A stretch of 64,000 bases of DNA from Pseudomonas nitroreducens (GCF_024170165.1 NZ_JALJXP010000001.1:434001-498000), one strand, 5' to 3'. Positions 46,710-56,532 are shown, counted from the first letter of the stretch. Made by a program: numbers and translations. Notes: generated by a model from the letters alone, not told the origin.

Positions 46710-47648
46710 GTGAGTGCCGCCGTGTCCTTCCGTCCCGTCGCCCTGCTGACCGCCGCTTGCGTGCTGCTGCTCAGCCTCCCCGTACGTGCCGAGGTCAGCG
46801 TGCTGACCAGCATCAAGCCGCTGCAACTGATCGCCGCCGCCATCCAGGATGGCGAGGGTACGCCGGACGTGCTGCTGCCGCCGGGCGCCTCGCCGCACAG
46901 CTACTCGCTGCGGCCATCGGACATCCGCCGGGTGCGCGACGCGCAGCTGTTCTACTGGGTCGGCCCGGACCTGGAGAATTTCCTGCCCAAGGTGCTGGAA
47001 AGCCGCAAGGGCCCGAGCATCGCCGTGCAGGACCAGGCCGGCATGCACCTGCGCAAGTTCGCCGATTTCAGCGAATCCAATCATCCGGACCATGACGACC
47101 TCGGTCACGACCATGACCACCGTCCGGGCATGATCGACGCACATCTCTGGCTGTTGCCGGCCAATGCCCAGGTGATCGCCGCGCGCATGGCCGAAGACCT
47201 GGCCATTGCCGACCCGGCCAACGCCAGCCGCTACCAGGCCAACCTGAAGGCCTTCGACGAGCGCATGGAAACCCTCGATACCCGCCTGAAGCAGCGTATC
47301 GATCCGCTGAAGGGCAAGCCGTTCTTCGTCTTCCACGAGGCCTTTGACTACTTCGAAGAGGCCTATGGCCTGCGCCATGCCGGCGTATTCGCGGTATCCG
47401 CCGACGTGCAGCCGGGCGCCCGCCACGTGGCCATGATGCGTGCGCAACTGCAGAAGGCCGGACCGTCCTGCATCTTCAGCGAGCCGCCGATCCGCCCGCG
47501 CCTGGCCGACACCCTGAGCCAGGGCCTGCCGGTGCGCCTGGCCGAGCTGGATGACCTGGGCGTGGGCGTCAAGGTGGATGCCCAGGGTTATGAGAACCTG
47601 CTGGGCAACCTGGCGGATGAGTTTGCGGGGTGCCTGGAGAAGCTCTGA
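46710..47648 (+). CDS. znuA: ZnuA, zinc-binding periplasmic protein
   Basis: 312 residues if GTG at 46710 is used; a second GTG at 46722 is equally possible, and no strong ribosome site picks between them. Signal peptide ends ...LPVRA. The mature protein binds zinc through GASPHSY, AHLWL and HEAFDYF histidines, and a His/Asp-rich loop (HPDHDDLGHDHDH) follows the first domain. It feeds zinc to ZnuBC. It is the lone gene to the right of the divergent Zur box. Confidence 0.93.
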   Translation: MSAAVSFRPVALLTAACVLLLSLPVRAEVSVLTSIKPLQLIAAAIQDGEGTPDVLLPPGASPHSYSLRPSDIRRVRDAQLFYWVGPDLENFLPKVLESRKGPSIAVQDQAGMHLRKFADFSESNHPDHDDLGHDHDHRPGMIDAHLWLLPANAQVIAARMAEDLAIADPANASRYQANLKAFDERMETLDTRLKQRIDPLKGKPFFVFHEAFDYFEEAYGLRHAGVFAVSADVQPGARHVAMMRAQLQKAGPSCIFSEPPIRPRLADTLSQGLPVRLAELDDLGVGVKVDAQGYENLLGNLADEFAGCLEKL

Positions 47649-47682
47649 GTTGGGCTTCTCGTGACATTCCTCCGCCGGGCTT

Positions 47683-47823
47683 GCCCTCTCCCCAGCCCTC
47701 TCCCTGAAGGGAGAGGGAGCCGTTCGGTATGCTTTGAGACATCCGGATTAGTCGGCTGACACAGGACTGACTACTTGCGCAGGACAGTCCCCTCTCCCTT
47801 CAGGGAGAGGGTTAGGGAGAGGG
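47683..47823. repeat. Paired CCCTCTCCC palindrome element, copy 3 (best preserved)
   Basis: Outer CCCTCTCCCC (47684) and AGGGAGAGGGT (47823) with two good CCCTCTCCC / GGGAGAGGG palindromes inside. Interior GAGCCGTTCGGTATGCTTTG and GGATTAGTCGGC align with copy 2. See findings for the family. Confidence 0.78.
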
Positions 47824-47851
47824 TGCATCCGCCCACATTGAACTCTCCCTT

Positions 47852-47897
47852 GTAGGTGCGGGCCATGCCCGCGATCGCGCGCATGGCGCGCTCCTAC
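47852..47897. repeat. REP pair, GGGCCATGCCCGCG type
   Basis: GTAGGTGCGGGCCATGCCCG is followed by CGATCGCG and CATGGCGCGCTCCTAC. It matches 51171-51216 almost base for base, so this is a distinct REP subtype. Confidence 0.8.
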
Positions 47898-48040
47898 AAT
47901 TCATCCCCGGAATCGGCCGAGGCGCAGCGCCATATCCGCGCCCGTTCGTCGCACCACCCCTGCCTGAAATTTCCCGCACTTTCCTCCCCAAATTCCCCGC
48001 CAATCGTCGGCTTTCCGTATCTTTGACGGCGTTCGCTGTT

Positions 48041-48089
48041 CCATTGTCTATGGTGTCTGGCTGGGGGTCTCTGACACAAGATATTGATG
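48041..48089 (+). promoter_or_regulatory. Tandem NrdR-box-like sites upstream of nrdJa
   Basis: Two near matches to the 16-base NrdR consensus: CCATTGTCTATGGTGT (48041-48056, 11 of 16) and ACACAAGATATTGATG (48074-48089, 12 of 16). Their starts are 33 bases apart, close to three helical turns, as usual for paired NrdR boxes. NrdR control of nrdJ is reported in P. aeruginosa. Confidence 0.6.
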
Positions 48090-48174
48090 GTCGTCAGGAA
48101 TCTATGCCTACATATGGGGTCTACTCGCGCTCCATTTGCGCCTGCCACCCAACCGACAGGAGGTTATTTCCCGG

Positions 48175-50322
48175 ATGGCCAAGACCGATGCGCGCCAACG
48201 CGGCGCCAACCCTGGAGTTCTCGCCCTGCAGCCTGCCTCGCAGGACATCTGGGACAGCAAGTACCGCCTCAAGCACAAGAGCGGTGACCCCATCGACGGC
48301 AGCGTCGACGAAACCTGGCAGCGCGTCGCCCGCGCCCTCGCCGACGTCGAATCCAACAAGGCGCTGCGCGAGCACTGGTACGAGCGCTTCCTCTGGGCCC
48401 TGCGCAATGGCGCCATCCCGGCCGGACGGATCATCTCCAACGCCGGCGCCCAGGGGCACAAGCCGGCCACCTCGACGATCAACTGCACCGTGTCCGGGAT
48501 CATCCGCGACTCCATGGACGACATCCTCGAGAAGGTCCACGAGGCCGGGCTGACGCTCAAGGCCGGCTGCGGCATCGGCTACGAGTTCAGTACCCTGCGC
48601 CCGCGCGGCGCCTACGTCTCCGGCGCCGGCGCACACACCAGCGGCCCGCTGTCGTTCATGGATATCTACGACAAGATGTGCTTCACCGTCAGCTCCGCCG
48701 GCGGCCGGCGCGGCGCGCAGATGGGCACCTTCGACGTCAGCCATCCGGACGTGCGCGAGTTCATCCGCGCCAAGCGCGAGGACGGCCGCCTGCGCCAGTT
48801 CAACCTCAGCCTGCTGATAACCGACGGCTTCATGAACGCCGTGGAGGACGACGAGGACTGGCCGCTGGTGTTCCCGATCCACCAGAAGGAACGCGACGAA
48901 GTCGACCTGAAGAACGCCGAGGAAGTGGTCTGGCGCGACTGGCCGCTGCACGACGACTACCTGGTGGGCGACGATGGCCGCGTGGCCTGCAAGGTCTACG
49001 GGCGGGTCAAGGCGCGGCACCTGTGGGACATGATCATGGTGTCCACCTACGACTACGCTGAACCCGGTTTCATCCTCATCGACCGGGTCAACGAGATGAA
49101 CAACAACTGGTGGTGCGAGGCGATCCGCGCCACCAACCCCTGCGGCGAGCAGCCGCTGCCGCCCTACGGTTCATGCCTGCTGGGCTCGGTGAACCTGACC
49201 AGCTTCGTGATCGACGCCTTCGGCGACAACGCGCGCTTCGACTGGGAGCGCTACCGCGAAGTGGTCCGGGTGTTCACCCGCATGCTCGACAACGTGGTGG
49301 AGATCAACGGCCTGCCGCTGGAGCAGCAGCGCGCGGAAATCCTCGGCAAGCGCCGCCACGGCATGGGCTTCCTTGGCCTGGGCTCGGCGCTGACCCTGCT
49401 CAAGCTGCGCTACGGCAGCCCGGAAGCCTGCGTGTTCACCGAGGAAGTGGCGCGCGAGATGGCGCTGGTGGGCTGGGAAGTGGCGTTGGAACTGTCCCGC
49501 GAGAAAGGCCCGGCGCCGGCCCTGGTGAAGGAATACGAAGTCACCGCCGAGATGCTGCGCAAGCGCCCGGAAATGAAAGCCGATGGCCTCAAGGTCGGCG
49601 ACAAGGTGGCCGGCCGCGTGCTGCATGCCAAGTATTCGCGCTACATGCAGCGGGTCGCCGAGCATGCGCCGCAGCTGATCGAGGAACTGGCCGAGCATGG
49701 CGCGCGCTTCACCCACCACAGCTCCATCGCGCCCACCGGCACCATCAGCCTGAGCCTGGCCAACAACGCCTCCAACGGCATCGAGCCGAGCTTCGCCCAC
49801 CATTATTCGCGCAACCTGATCCGCCCTGGGCGCAAGACCAAGGAGAAGATCTCGGTCTTCAGCTACGAGCTGCTGGCCTATCGCGACCAGGTCGACAATC
49901 ACGCGGTGCCGGGCGCCGAGGAAGAGAAGCACCGCCTGCCGGACTACTTCATCACCGCCGACGACATCACCCCGCAGCAGCACGTGGACATCCAGGCCGC
50001 CGCGCAGAAGTGGATCGACTCGTCGATCTCCAAGACCGCCAACGTCCCCACCGACTACCCGTTCGAGGACTTCAAGGACATCTACCTCTACGCCTGGCGC
50101 CAGGGCCTGAAGGGCTGCACCACCTTCCGCTTCAACCCGGCGGCCTTCCAGGGCGTGCTGGTGAAGGAGGCGGACCTGGAGAAGACCCTGTACCGCTTCG
50201 AGCTGGAAGACGGCAGCGTGGTGGAACTCAAGGGCAACGAGGAAGTGGAGTACGACGGCGAGATGCATACCGCCGCCAACCTCTTCGATGCCCTGAAAGA
50301 AGGCTATTACGGCAAGTACTGA
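48175..50322 (+). CDS. nrdJa: Class II (B12-dependent) ribonucleotide reductase, NrdJa
   Basis: 715 residues from the ATG at 48175 (AGGAGG ribosome site); an upstream alternative lacks one. Catalytic features: INCTVSG cysteine, ATNPCGEQPLPPYGSCLLGSVNL with radical-site Cys and Glu, PTGTISLSLANNASNG loop. It reduces ribonucleotides with adenosylcobalamin and works with or without oxygen. The enzyme is split: the C-terminal part is the next gene, as known in P. aeruginosa. Confidence 0.94.
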   Translation: MAKTDARQRGANPGVLALQPASQDIWDSKYRLKHKSGDPIDGSVDETWQRVARALADVESNKALREHWYERFLWALRNGAIPAGRIISNAGAQGHKPATSTINCTVSGIIRDSMDDILEKVHEAGLTLKAGCGIGYEFSTLRPRGAYVSGAGAHTSGPLSFMDIYDKMCFTVSSAGGRRGAQMGTFDVSHPDVREFIRAKREDGRLRQFNLSLLITDGFMNAVEDDEDWPLVFPIHQKERDEVDLKNAEEVVWRDWPLHDDYLVGDDGRVACKVYGRVKARHLWDMIMVSTYDYAEPGFILIDRVNEMNNNWWCEAIRATNPCGEQPLPPYGSCLLGSVNLTSFVIDAFGDNARFDWERYREVVRVFTRMLDNVVEINGLPLEQQRAEILGKRRHGMGFLGLGSALTLLKLRYGSPEACVFTEEVAREMALVGWEVALELSREKGPAPALVKEYEVTAEMLRKRPEMKADGLKVGDKVAGRVLHAKYSRYMQRVAEHAPQLIEELAEHGARFTHHSSIAPTGTISLSLANNASNGIEPSFAHHYSRNLIRPGRKTKEKISVFSYELLAYRDQVDNHAVPGAEEEKHRLPDYFITADDITPQQHVDIQAAAQKWIDSSISKTANVPTDYPFEDFKDIYLYAWRQGLKGCTTFRFNPAAFQGVLVKEADLEKTLYRFELEDGSVVELKGNEEVEYDGEMHTAANLFDALKEGYYGKY

Positions 50323-50339
50323 TGCCCCTGGAGAAAGCT

Positions 50340-51026
50340 ATGAGCGTCAAGATCAACCAGAAGATCAAAGGCTTCCAGGTGGTGGACGTGGCCGAGGAAA
50401 AGGCCCGTGTGGAAGCCGCCGCGGCAGCTGCGGTGGTGAAGATGGATGAAACCTTGCAGCGGCCGGAGCTGCTCGTCGGCGCGACCTACAAGATCAAGTC
50501 GCCGTTGTTCGAGCATGCGCTGTACGTGACCATCAATGACGTGGTGCTCAACCCGGACACCCCGTACGAGCAGCGCCGGCCCTTCGAGATTTTCATCAAC
50601 TCGAAGAACATGGACCACTTCCAGTGGATCGTCGCGCTCACCCGGATCATGTCCGCGGTGTTCCGCAAGGGCGGCGACTGCACCTTCCTGGTGGAAGAGA
50701 TGAAGGCGGTGTTCGACCCCCGTGGCGGCTACCTGAAGCGCGGCGGCATCTATATGCCGTCGATCGTCGCCGAGATCGGCGCCGTGGTGGAGCGTCACCT
50801 GGTTGCCATCGGCCTGATGGAAGGTCCGCAGCTGGATGAGGAACAGCGCCTCTACCTCGCCGAGAAGCGCGCCGCCTACGAAGCCGCCCAGGGCACCAAC
50901 AAGGCCGAACCCGGCGAGGGATTCCCCGCCGGCGCCCAGCTGTGCGGCAAGTGCAACACCATGGCGGTGGTGCAGATGGATGGCTGCGCGACCTGCCTGA
51001 ACTGTGGGCATTCGAAGTGCGGGTGA
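50340..51026 (+). CDS. nrdJb: NrdJb, C-terminal part of split class II ribonucleotide reductase
   Basis: 228 residues from ATG at 50340 with GGAG seven bases before; an ATG at 50322 overlaps the nrdJa stop as TGATG and could also start. Central domain is related to the TSCPD/NrdJ C-terminal part (EIFINSKNMDHFQW ... AVFDPRGGYLKRGG). The C-terminal zinc-ribbon-like cysteines (CGKCNT ... CATCLNCGHSKCG) include the pair that would re-reduce the active site. Needed with NrdJa for activity. Confidence 0.92.
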   Translation: MSVKINQKIKGFQVVDVAEEKARVEAAAAAAVVKMDETLQRPELLVGATYKIKSPLFEHALYVTINDVVLNPDTPYEQRRPFEIFINSKNMDHFQWIVALTRIMSAVFRKGGDCTFLVEEMKAVFDPRGGYLKRGGIYMPSIVAEIGAVVERHLVAIGLMEGPQLDEEQRLYLAEKRAAYEAAQGTNKAEPGEGFPAGAQLCGKCNTMAVVQMDGCATCLNCGHSKCG

Positions 51027-51170
51027 GCCCGCTCAAAACGCATGCGTTTTGAAGGGCGAACGACCGGCCATGGATGGCCGGGCCGGGGCTGACCTTGGGC
51101 AGAGGAGTTGCGGCAGGGATGCCAGCTCCGATTTGGATCTTCACTCCTCCGCTTCATGCCGGAGCTCCGT

Positions 51171-51216
51171 GTAGGAGCGGGCCATGCCCGCGATCGCGCG
51201 CATGGCGCGCTCCTAC
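51171..51216. repeat. REP pair, GGGCCATGCCCGCG type
   Basis: Second copy of the 47852-47897 repeat, between nrdJb and thrB; the first differs only by GTAGGTGCG in place of GTAGGAGCG and the bases around. Confidence 0.8.
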
Positions 51217-51269
51217 AAGGGGTTCATCAGCCACCTGCAGCTCCTTCAGGCGTGCATCCGTCTGCTTTC

Positions 51270-51292
51270 GTAGGAGCGAATTTATCCGCGAT
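51270..51292. repeat. Single REP, GTAGGAGCGAATTTATCCGCGA type
   Basis: GTAGGAGCGAATTTATCCGC is a REP arm with a changed loop, 54 bases to the right of the REP pair at 51171. No inverted partner nearby. Confidence 0.65.
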
Positions 51293-51315
51293 CCGGCCGG
51301 AAGGCCGGCGCTGAG

Positions 51316-52266
51316 CTACAGCGCAAACGGCAAATGAATCCCTACCGTCTGCCGCTGCGCCAGGCGTTGCTCGAACTCGCTCGGATCGTGAATCAGCACG
51401 TCCTGCCCGGCGAACGCCTCGGCAGCGATCAATCGCGACAGCCAGAAGCGCACGCAGGCCACCCGCAGCATTTCCGGCCACAGCTCGGCTTCGAGCGCGG
51501 TGAACGGCCGCCTGGCCGCATAGGCCGCCAGCAGGGCGCGGGCGCGGGGCGCGTCGAGGGCGCCGTCGTCGCTGGAGCACCAGTCGTTCACGGTGATCGC
51601 CAGGTCGTAGAGCATCCAGCCGGAACTGGCGTTGTAGAAGTCGATCACCCCTGCCAGGTGCGGGCCGTCGAACAGCACGTTGTCGCGGAACAGGTCGGCG
51701 TGCAGGTTGGCCCGCGGCAGCGCCGGTTGCTCAGCCAGCAGGCGGGCGATTTCTTCCAGCGCGTTACCCAGCAGGGTCGCCGCGTTGCCGGAGAGGTGTG
51801 ACTGCATCGTCTTGCCTTCCTGCAGCATCCAGCTCAGGCCACGGTCGCTGGGGCGCTCGATGATCCGTTCGCGGGTCGCCAGGTGCAGGCGGGCCAGCAG
51901 GGCACCGACTTCCTGGCAGTGATGGTTGTTCGGCGAGCGTTCATGACGGCCGGCCAGGCGCGGTTGCAGCAGCGCCGGCTTGCCTTCGAGCTGGCGCAGC
52001 GCTTCGCCGTCCTTCGTGCGCAGGGCGTAGGGAACCGGCAGGTCGGCTTCGTGGAGCACGTCGAGCAGCTCGATGAAGAACGGCATCTCCTGCACCGGGC
52101 CGCGCTCCACCAGGGTCAGGACGAATTCGCCCCGCTCCAGGCTGACGAAGAAGTTGCTGTTCTCCGAGCCCTCCGCGATGCCGCGGAAGTCCCGCAGGCG
52201 GCCGAGGCCGTAGGGGGCGAGGAAGTCTTCCAGGACCGGACGTTCCAGAGGCGTGAATACCGACAT
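51316..52266 (-). CDS. thrB: Homoserine kinase (ThrB, APH-fold type)
   Basis: 316 residues from the ATG at 52266 (GAGG ribosome site). Aminoglycoside-phosphotransferase fold: LHADLFRDNVLFDG (catalytic loop) and GVIDFYNASSGWMLYDLAIT (metal-binding Asp). Phosphorylates homoserine in threonine synthesis. No thrC or hom nearby, usual for pseudomonads. The GHMP-type ThrB of enterics is a different fold. Confidence 0.9.
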   Translation of the reverse strand: MSVFTPLERPVLEDFLAPYGLGRLRDFRGIAEGSENSNFFVSLERGEFVLTLVERGPVQEMPFFIELLDVLHEADLPVPYALRTKDGEALRQLEGKPALLQPRLAGRHERSPNNHHCQEVGALLARLHLATRERIIERPSDRGLSWMLQEGKTMQSHLSGNAATLLGNALEEIARLLAEQPALPRANLHADLFRDNVLFDGPHLAGVIDFYNASSGWMLYDLAITVNDWCSSDDGALDAPRARALLAAYAARRPFTALEAELWPEMLRVACVRFWLSRLIAAEAFAGQDVLIHDPSEFEQRLAQRQTVGIHLPFAL

Positions 52267-52300
52267 GCTCAATCCTCTGGAGCGTCGTGGAGGGGAGGGT

Positions 52301-52588
52301 TTACCAGCTGAAGATCTGCCACTGCGGAATCAGCTTGTCGGGCTGGTCCGAGCGAATGAAGTTGCCGTCGCTGCCGTCCTGGCGCACCAGGAAGTACGGC
52401 TTGCCGTGCTTGGGCACGACCTTGATGGCGTAGAGGAATCCGTTCACACGGTATTCCTGGATGGTCTTGTCGCCCTCCTGGCGGATGGTCACATCCGGTT
52501 CCGGCGTCGGGGCATCGTCCGCCGCCAACACGGTGGTCGCGCCAAGACCCAGCAGAGCGGCGAGCAACAGGCGGTTCAACGTACGCAT
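52301..52588 (-). CDS. DUF2782-family small exported protein
   Basis: 95 residues. Signal peptide 1-22 (cleavage after VLA), then a basic, aromatic mature domain ending PQWQIFSW. Conserved next to polA/thrB in pseudomonads (PA5494-like, from memory). Function unknown. It is divergent from polA. Confidence 0.85.
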   Translation of the reverse strand: MRTLNRLLLAALLGLGATTVLAADDAPTPEPDVTIRQEGDKTIQEYRVNGFLYAIKVVPKHGKPYFLVRQDGSDGNFIRSDQPDKLIPQWQIFSW

Positions 52589-52662
52589 GATAACCTTGTC
52601 CCTTTGTCGAATTGGCTACGGGCATTTTAGCCCGAGCCCTTCTGAAAAGGTTGATTCCCCTC

Positions 52663-55416
52663 ATGAGCCAAGCACCCCTCGTCCTCGTGGACGGCTCGTC
52701 CTACCTGTATCGCGCTTTCCATGCCCTGCCGCCGCTGATGACCTCCAGCGGCATGCCCACGGGAGCGGTGAAGGGCGTGCTGAACATGCTCAAGAGCCTG
52801 CGCAAGCAGTACCCGGACAGCCCCTTCGCGGTGGTCTTCGATGCCAAGGGCGGGACCTTCCGCGACGAGATGTTCGCCGAGTACAAGGCCAATCGCCCCT
52901 CGATGCCGGACGATCTGCGGGTGCAGGTGGAGCCGCTGCACGCTACCGTGCGCGCCCTCGGCCTGCCTCTGCTGTGCGTGGAAGGCGTGGAAGCGGACGA
53001 CGTGATCGGCACCCTGGCCCGGCAGAGTGCGGCCGGCGGCCGGGCGGTGGTGATCTCCACCGGTGACAAGGACATGGCGCAGCTGGTCGACGGGCACATT
53101 ACGCTGGTCAACACGATGACCGGTAGCGTGCTCGACGTGGATGGCGTGAAAGAGAAATTCGGCGTCGGTCCTGAACTGATCATCGATTACCTGGCGCTGA
53201 TGGGCGACAAGGTCGACAACATTCCGGGCGTGCCCGGCGTCGGCGAAAAAACCGCCCTCGGCCTGCTCACCGGTGTCGGTGGCGGCCTGGATGTGCTCTA
53301 CGCCAGCCTGAACAAGGTGCCCGAACTGCCGATCCGCGGCGCCAAGGGCCTGCCGGCCAAGCTCGAAGAGCACAAGGACATGGCCTACCTGTCCTACCAG
53401 CTCGCCACCATCAAGTGCGACGTCGAACTGAACATCGAGATCGACGCCCTGCACCCCGGCGAGCCGGACCGCGAGGCGCTGGCCGAGCTGTACCGCACCC
53501 TGGAATTCAAGACCGGGCTGGACGACCTGCAACGCCAGGCCGCCAAGGCCGGCACTCCGCAGTTGGCGCTGGAAGAGGCCCCGGCGGCGGCCGAGGCTGA
53601 GAAGAGCTACGAGATCGTCCTGGAACAAGCGCAGTTCGACGCCTGGCTGAAGAAGCTGGAAGCCGCCGAGCTGATCGCCTTCGACACCGAGACCACCAGC
53701 CTCGACCCGCAGCAGGCGCAGGTGGTCGGTGTGTCCTTCGCAGTAAAAGAAGGCGAAGCCGCCTACGTGCCTCTGGCCCACAGCTATATGGGCGTGCCGG
53801 CGCAACTGGACCGCGACGTCGTGCTCAAGGCGCTCAAGCCGCTGCTGGAAGACCCGAAGAAGCGCAAGGTCGGCCAGCACGCCAAGTACGACATGAACGT
53901 CCTGGCCAACGCCTCGACGCCCATCGCCGTGCAGGGCGTCGCCTACGACACCATGCTCGAATCCTACGTGCTGGACTCCACCGCGACCCGCCACGACATG
54001 GACAGCCTGGCGCTCAAGTACCTGGGCCACAGCACCATCCGCTTCGAGGATATCGCCGGCAAGGGCGCCAAGCAGCTGACCTTCGACCAGATCGCCCTGG
54101 AGCAGGCCGGCCCTTACGCCGCCGAAGACGCCGACGTGACCCTGCGCCTGCACCAGACCCTGTGGCAGAAGCTGGAGGCCATCCCGTCGCTGGCCAAGGT
54201 CCTCACCGACATCGAGATGCCGCTGGTGCCGGTGCTGGCCCGCATCGAGCGCAACGGCGCGCTGGTCGACGCCAACCTGCTGGGCAAGCAGAGCGTCGAG
54301 CTGGGCGAGAAGATGGTCGAACTGCAGCGCCAGGCCTATGACCTGGCGGGCGAGGAGTTCAACCTCGGCTCGCCCAAGCAGCTGGGCGCCATCCTCTATG
54401 AAAAGCTCGGCCTGCCGGTGCTGTCCAAGACCGCCACCGGCCAGCCGTCCACTGCCGAGGCCGTCCTTGCCGAGCTGGCCGAGCAGGATTACGAGCTGCC
54501 CAAGGTGATCATGCAGTACCGCTCCCTGAGCAAGCTCAAGAGCACCTACACCGACAAGTTGCCGGAGCAGATCAACCCGCGCACCGGGCGCATCCACACC
54601 AGCTACCACCAGGCGGTGGCGGCGACCGGCCGGCTGTCCTCCAGCGACCCGAACCTGCAGAACATCCCGATCCGCACCGCCGAGGGCCGGCGCATCCGCC
54701 AGGCCTTCGTCGCAGCCAAGGGCTACCAGCTGCTGGCAGCGGACTACTCGCAGATCGAGCTGCGCATCATGGCCCACCTGGCCAAGGATGAAGGCCTGCT
54801 GGACGCCTTCCGCCATGACCGCGACGTGCACCGCGCCACCGCCGCCGAAGTCTTCGGCGTGCCGCTGGAGGAGGTGACCGGCGATCAGCGCCGCAGCGCC
54901 AAGGCGATCAACTTCGGCCTGATCTACGGCATGAGCGCCTTCGGCCTGGCCAAGCAGATCGGCGTCGAGCGCAAGGAAGCCCAGGCCTACATCGACCGCT
55001 ACTTCGCCCGCTACCCGGGCGTGCTGGCCTACATGGAGCGCACCCGCGCCCAGGCCGCGGAACAGGGCTTCGTCGAAACCCTGTTCGGCCGTCGCCTGTA
55101 CCTGCCGGAAATCGCCTCGAAGAACGGCGCCATGCGCAAGGCCGCCGAGCGCACCGCGATCAACGCGCCGATGCAGGGCACCGCCGCGGACATCATGAAG
55201 CGCGCGATGGTGTCTGTGGATAACTGGCTGCAGGAGAGCGGCATCGATGCCCGCGTCATCCTCCAGGTACACGACGAACTGGTCCTGGAAGTGCGCGAGG
55301 ACCTGGTGGATCAGGTCCGTGATGGCATTCGGCCGCTGATGAGCGGCGCGGCGGAACTGGACGTACCGCTGGTCGTCGAAGCCGGTGTCGGGGCGAACTG
55401 GGACGAGGCGCACTGA
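52663..55416 (+). CDS. polA: DNA polymerase I
   Basis: 917 residues from the ATG at 52663; a frame start 17 codons upstream lacks a site. 5'-3' exonuclease (1-290; [47 protein letters not shown]), 3'-5' exonuclease (about 310-500, [10 protein letters not shown]), polymerase domain with motif [31 protein letters not shown] and [10 protein letters not shown]. Okazaki fragment processing and repair. Confidence 0.97.
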   Translation: MSQAPLVLVDGSSYLYRAFHALPPLMTSSGMPTGAVKGVLNMLKSLRKQYPDSPFAVVFDAKGGTFRDEMFAEYKANRPSMPDDLRVQVEPLHATVRALGLPLLCVEGVEADDVIGTLARQSAAGGRAVVISTGDKDMAQLVDGHITLVNTMTGSVLDVDGVKEKFGVGPELIIDYLALMGDKVDNIPGVPGVGEKTALGLLTGVGGGLDVLYASLNKVPELPIRGAKGLPAKLEEHKDMAYLSYQLATIKCDVELNIEIDALHPGEPDREALAELYRTLEFKTGLDDLQRQAAKAGTPQLALEEAPAAAEAEKSYEIVLEQAQFDAWLKKLEAAELIAFDTETTSLDPQQAQVVGVSFAVKEGEAAYVPLAHSYMGVPAQLDRDVVLKALKPLLEDPKKRKVGQHAKYDMNVLANASTPIAVQGVAYDTMLESYVLDSTATRHDMDSLALKYLGHSTIRFEDIAGKGAKQLTFDQIALEQAGPYAAEDADVTLRLHQTLWQKLEAIPSLAKVLTDIEMPLVPVLARIERNGALVDANLLGKQSVELGEKMVELQRQAYDLAGEEFNLGSPKQLGAILYEKLGLPVLSKTATGQPSTAEAVLAELAEQDYELPKVIMQYRSLSKLKSTYTDKLPEQINPRTGRIHTSYHQAVAATGRLSSSDPNLQNIPIRTAEGRRIRQAFVAAKGYQLLAADYSQIELRIMAHLAKDEGLLDAFRHDRDVHRATAAEVFGVPLEEVTGDQRRSAKAINFGLIYGMSAFGLAKQIGVERKEAQAYIDRYFARYPGVLAYMERTRAQAAEQGFVETLFGRRLYLPEIASKNGAMRKAAERTAINAPMQGTAADIMKRAMVSVDNWLQESGIDARVILQVHDELVLEVREDLVDQVRDGIRPLMSGAAELDVPLVVEAGVGANWDEAH

Positions 55417-55435
55417 CGACTGGACGAACGGTCAC

Positions 55436-55456
55436 AAGGCCCACCAGCCGGGCCTT
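55436..55456 (+). terminator. Terminator-like hairpin after polA
   Basis: AAGGCCC / GGGCCTT with a seven-base loop, about 20 bases past the polA stop, followed by CTGGCACGATTGTT. Imperfect T-run. Confidence 0.5.
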
Positions 55457-55514
55457 CTGGCACGATTGTTCAGGCGCTTTCGGGGCCGCCTGAAAAAATC
55501 TTTTGTGACCTGCT

Positions 55515-55541
55515 GAACTTCACCTCGGGAGCCGAGTCAGA
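55515..55541 (+). promoter_or_regulatory. AlgU/sigma22 (RpoE-type) promoter of the ErsA-like sRNA
   Basis: GAACTT at 55515-55520, then 16 bases, then TCAGA at 55537-55541: the -35 is perfect and the -10 nearly so for the sigma-E class. It points at the sRNA below. Confidence 0.85.
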
Positions 55542-55546
55542 ACTCG

Positions 55547-55677
55547 TGAATGGCTGGTGAAGCCCTTCGATGCTCCTTTGCAGTGTTTAGTGTTGGCAGA
55601 TTACTGGACCCCGCCCTAGCGGTCCGGACTTAAACCCCGAACTTCCCCCTCCCCATACGAAGCTCGGGGTTTTTTTT
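55547..55677 (+). ncRNA. ersA: ErsA-like small RNA
   Basis: No ORF; bounded by the sigma22-type promoter and a hairpin ending in eight Ts (stem CCCCGA and TCGGGG parts, 55634-55677). The predicted length of about 131 bases and the place between polA and engB match ErsA of P. aeruginosa, the Spot 42-position sRNA that with Hfq base-pairs to algC and oprD messages. The transcript start is estimated from the -10. Confidence 0.85.
55634..55677 (+). terminator. Terminator of the ErsA-like sRNA
   Basis: Stem around ACCCCGA...CTTC / GAAG...TCGGGGT with a C-rich loop, then a run of eight T (55670-55677). Confidence 0.88.
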
Positions 55678-55692
55678 GCCTGCGATTTGGCC

Positions 55693-56352
55693 TCAGGCTT
55701 CCTCGCCGGCCTCTTCTTCTTCGTCCAGCAGCCCCAGCCAACCGGCCAGGACCAGCTGCGCCTCTTCCACGCCCTGGCGCTTGGGCGCCGAGAACAGCTG
55801 CAGGGTGGCGACATCGCCCCAGCCGTCGAGGATTTCCTTGCGGGTCTTGAGCAGCGCGTTCTTCGCCGCGCCGTAGGCCAGCTTGTCGGCCTTGGTCAGC
55901 AGCACGTGGATCGGCAGCTGGCTGGCCTGCGCCCAGTCGAGCATCAGGCGGTCGAAATCGGTCAGCGGGTGGCGGATATCCATCATCAGCACCACGCCGG
56001 CTAGCGCATTGCGGCTGGAGAGATAAGCTTCCAGGTGCTGCTGCCAGTGCAGCTTCAGCGGGATCGGCACCTTGGCGTAGCCGTAGCCGGGCAGGTCGAC
56101 CAGGCGGCGTTCGTCATCCAGGCGGAAGAAGTTCAGCAACTGGGTGCGGCCGGGGGTCTTGGAAGTCCGCGCCAGGTTCGCGTGGGTCAGCGCGTTCAAG
56201 GCGCTCGACTTGCCCGCGTTGGAGCGGCCGGCGAAGGCGACTTCCAGGCCGGAGTCTTCCGGGCACTGGTTCACCTTGGCGGCGGAGATGAGGAAAGTGG
56301 CCTGTTGGCAGAGGCCGAGAATCGGGTTTTTCGTAGCGTTATTCGAGGACAT
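55693..56352 (-). CDS. engB: EngB/YihA ribosome-assembly GTPase
   Basis: 219 residues from the ATG at 56352 (MSSNNATKN...). P-loop [10 protein letters not shown]2 TPGRTQ, G3 DLPGYG, G4 TKAD. Acidic tail ([10 protein letters not shown]). Assists 50S subunit assembly. It is divergent from the cytochrome genes. The frame continues upstream but is not coding. Confidence 0.93.
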   Translation of the reverse strand: MSSNNATKNPILGLCQQATFLISAAKVNQCPEDSGLEVAFAGRSNAGKSSALNALTHANLARTSKTPGRTQLLNFFRLDDERRLVDLPGYGYAKVPIPLKLHWQQHLEAYLSSRNALAGVVLMMDIRHPLTDFDRLMLDWAQASQLPIHVLLTKADKLAYGAAKNALLKTRKEILDGWGDVATLQLFSAPKRQGVEEAQLVLAGWLGLLDEEEEAGEEA

Positions 56353-56532
56353 GGGTAACTTCGCGGCGGGTGCGACGCGGTGTCGCGGGGGGCGGTTTCG
56401 TTTCCGTTTGGGCATCTGAAGTATATAATGCCGCGGATTTTGTGTGCGCTTTATCCCCCAGGGTCGAGCCACACGGGAACGTTGGAGTCCGCGCAATCAA
56501 GAACGCGGATGTTCCCTGCGATGAGGATAATC

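Larger units (their letters stand above)
47649..48174. other. Intergenic region before nrdJa: repeats then regulatory tract
   Basis: 526 bases, no gene. Left part holds a paired CCCTCTCCC element (47683-47823) and a GGGCCATGCCCGCG-type REP pair (47852-47897). The right part (47930-48174) is the nrdJ promoter region with two NrdR-box-like sites. Confidence 0.75.

Noticed and set aside
48090..48174. Cobalamin riboswitch before nrdJa
   Set aside because: A GCCACC word is present, but no B12-box context or supporting stems; the NrdR-like boxes explain regulation better.
52627..55413. 928-codon minus-strand frame opposite polA
   Set aside because: Shadow of polA codon bias; no recognisable domain and the real gene is certain.
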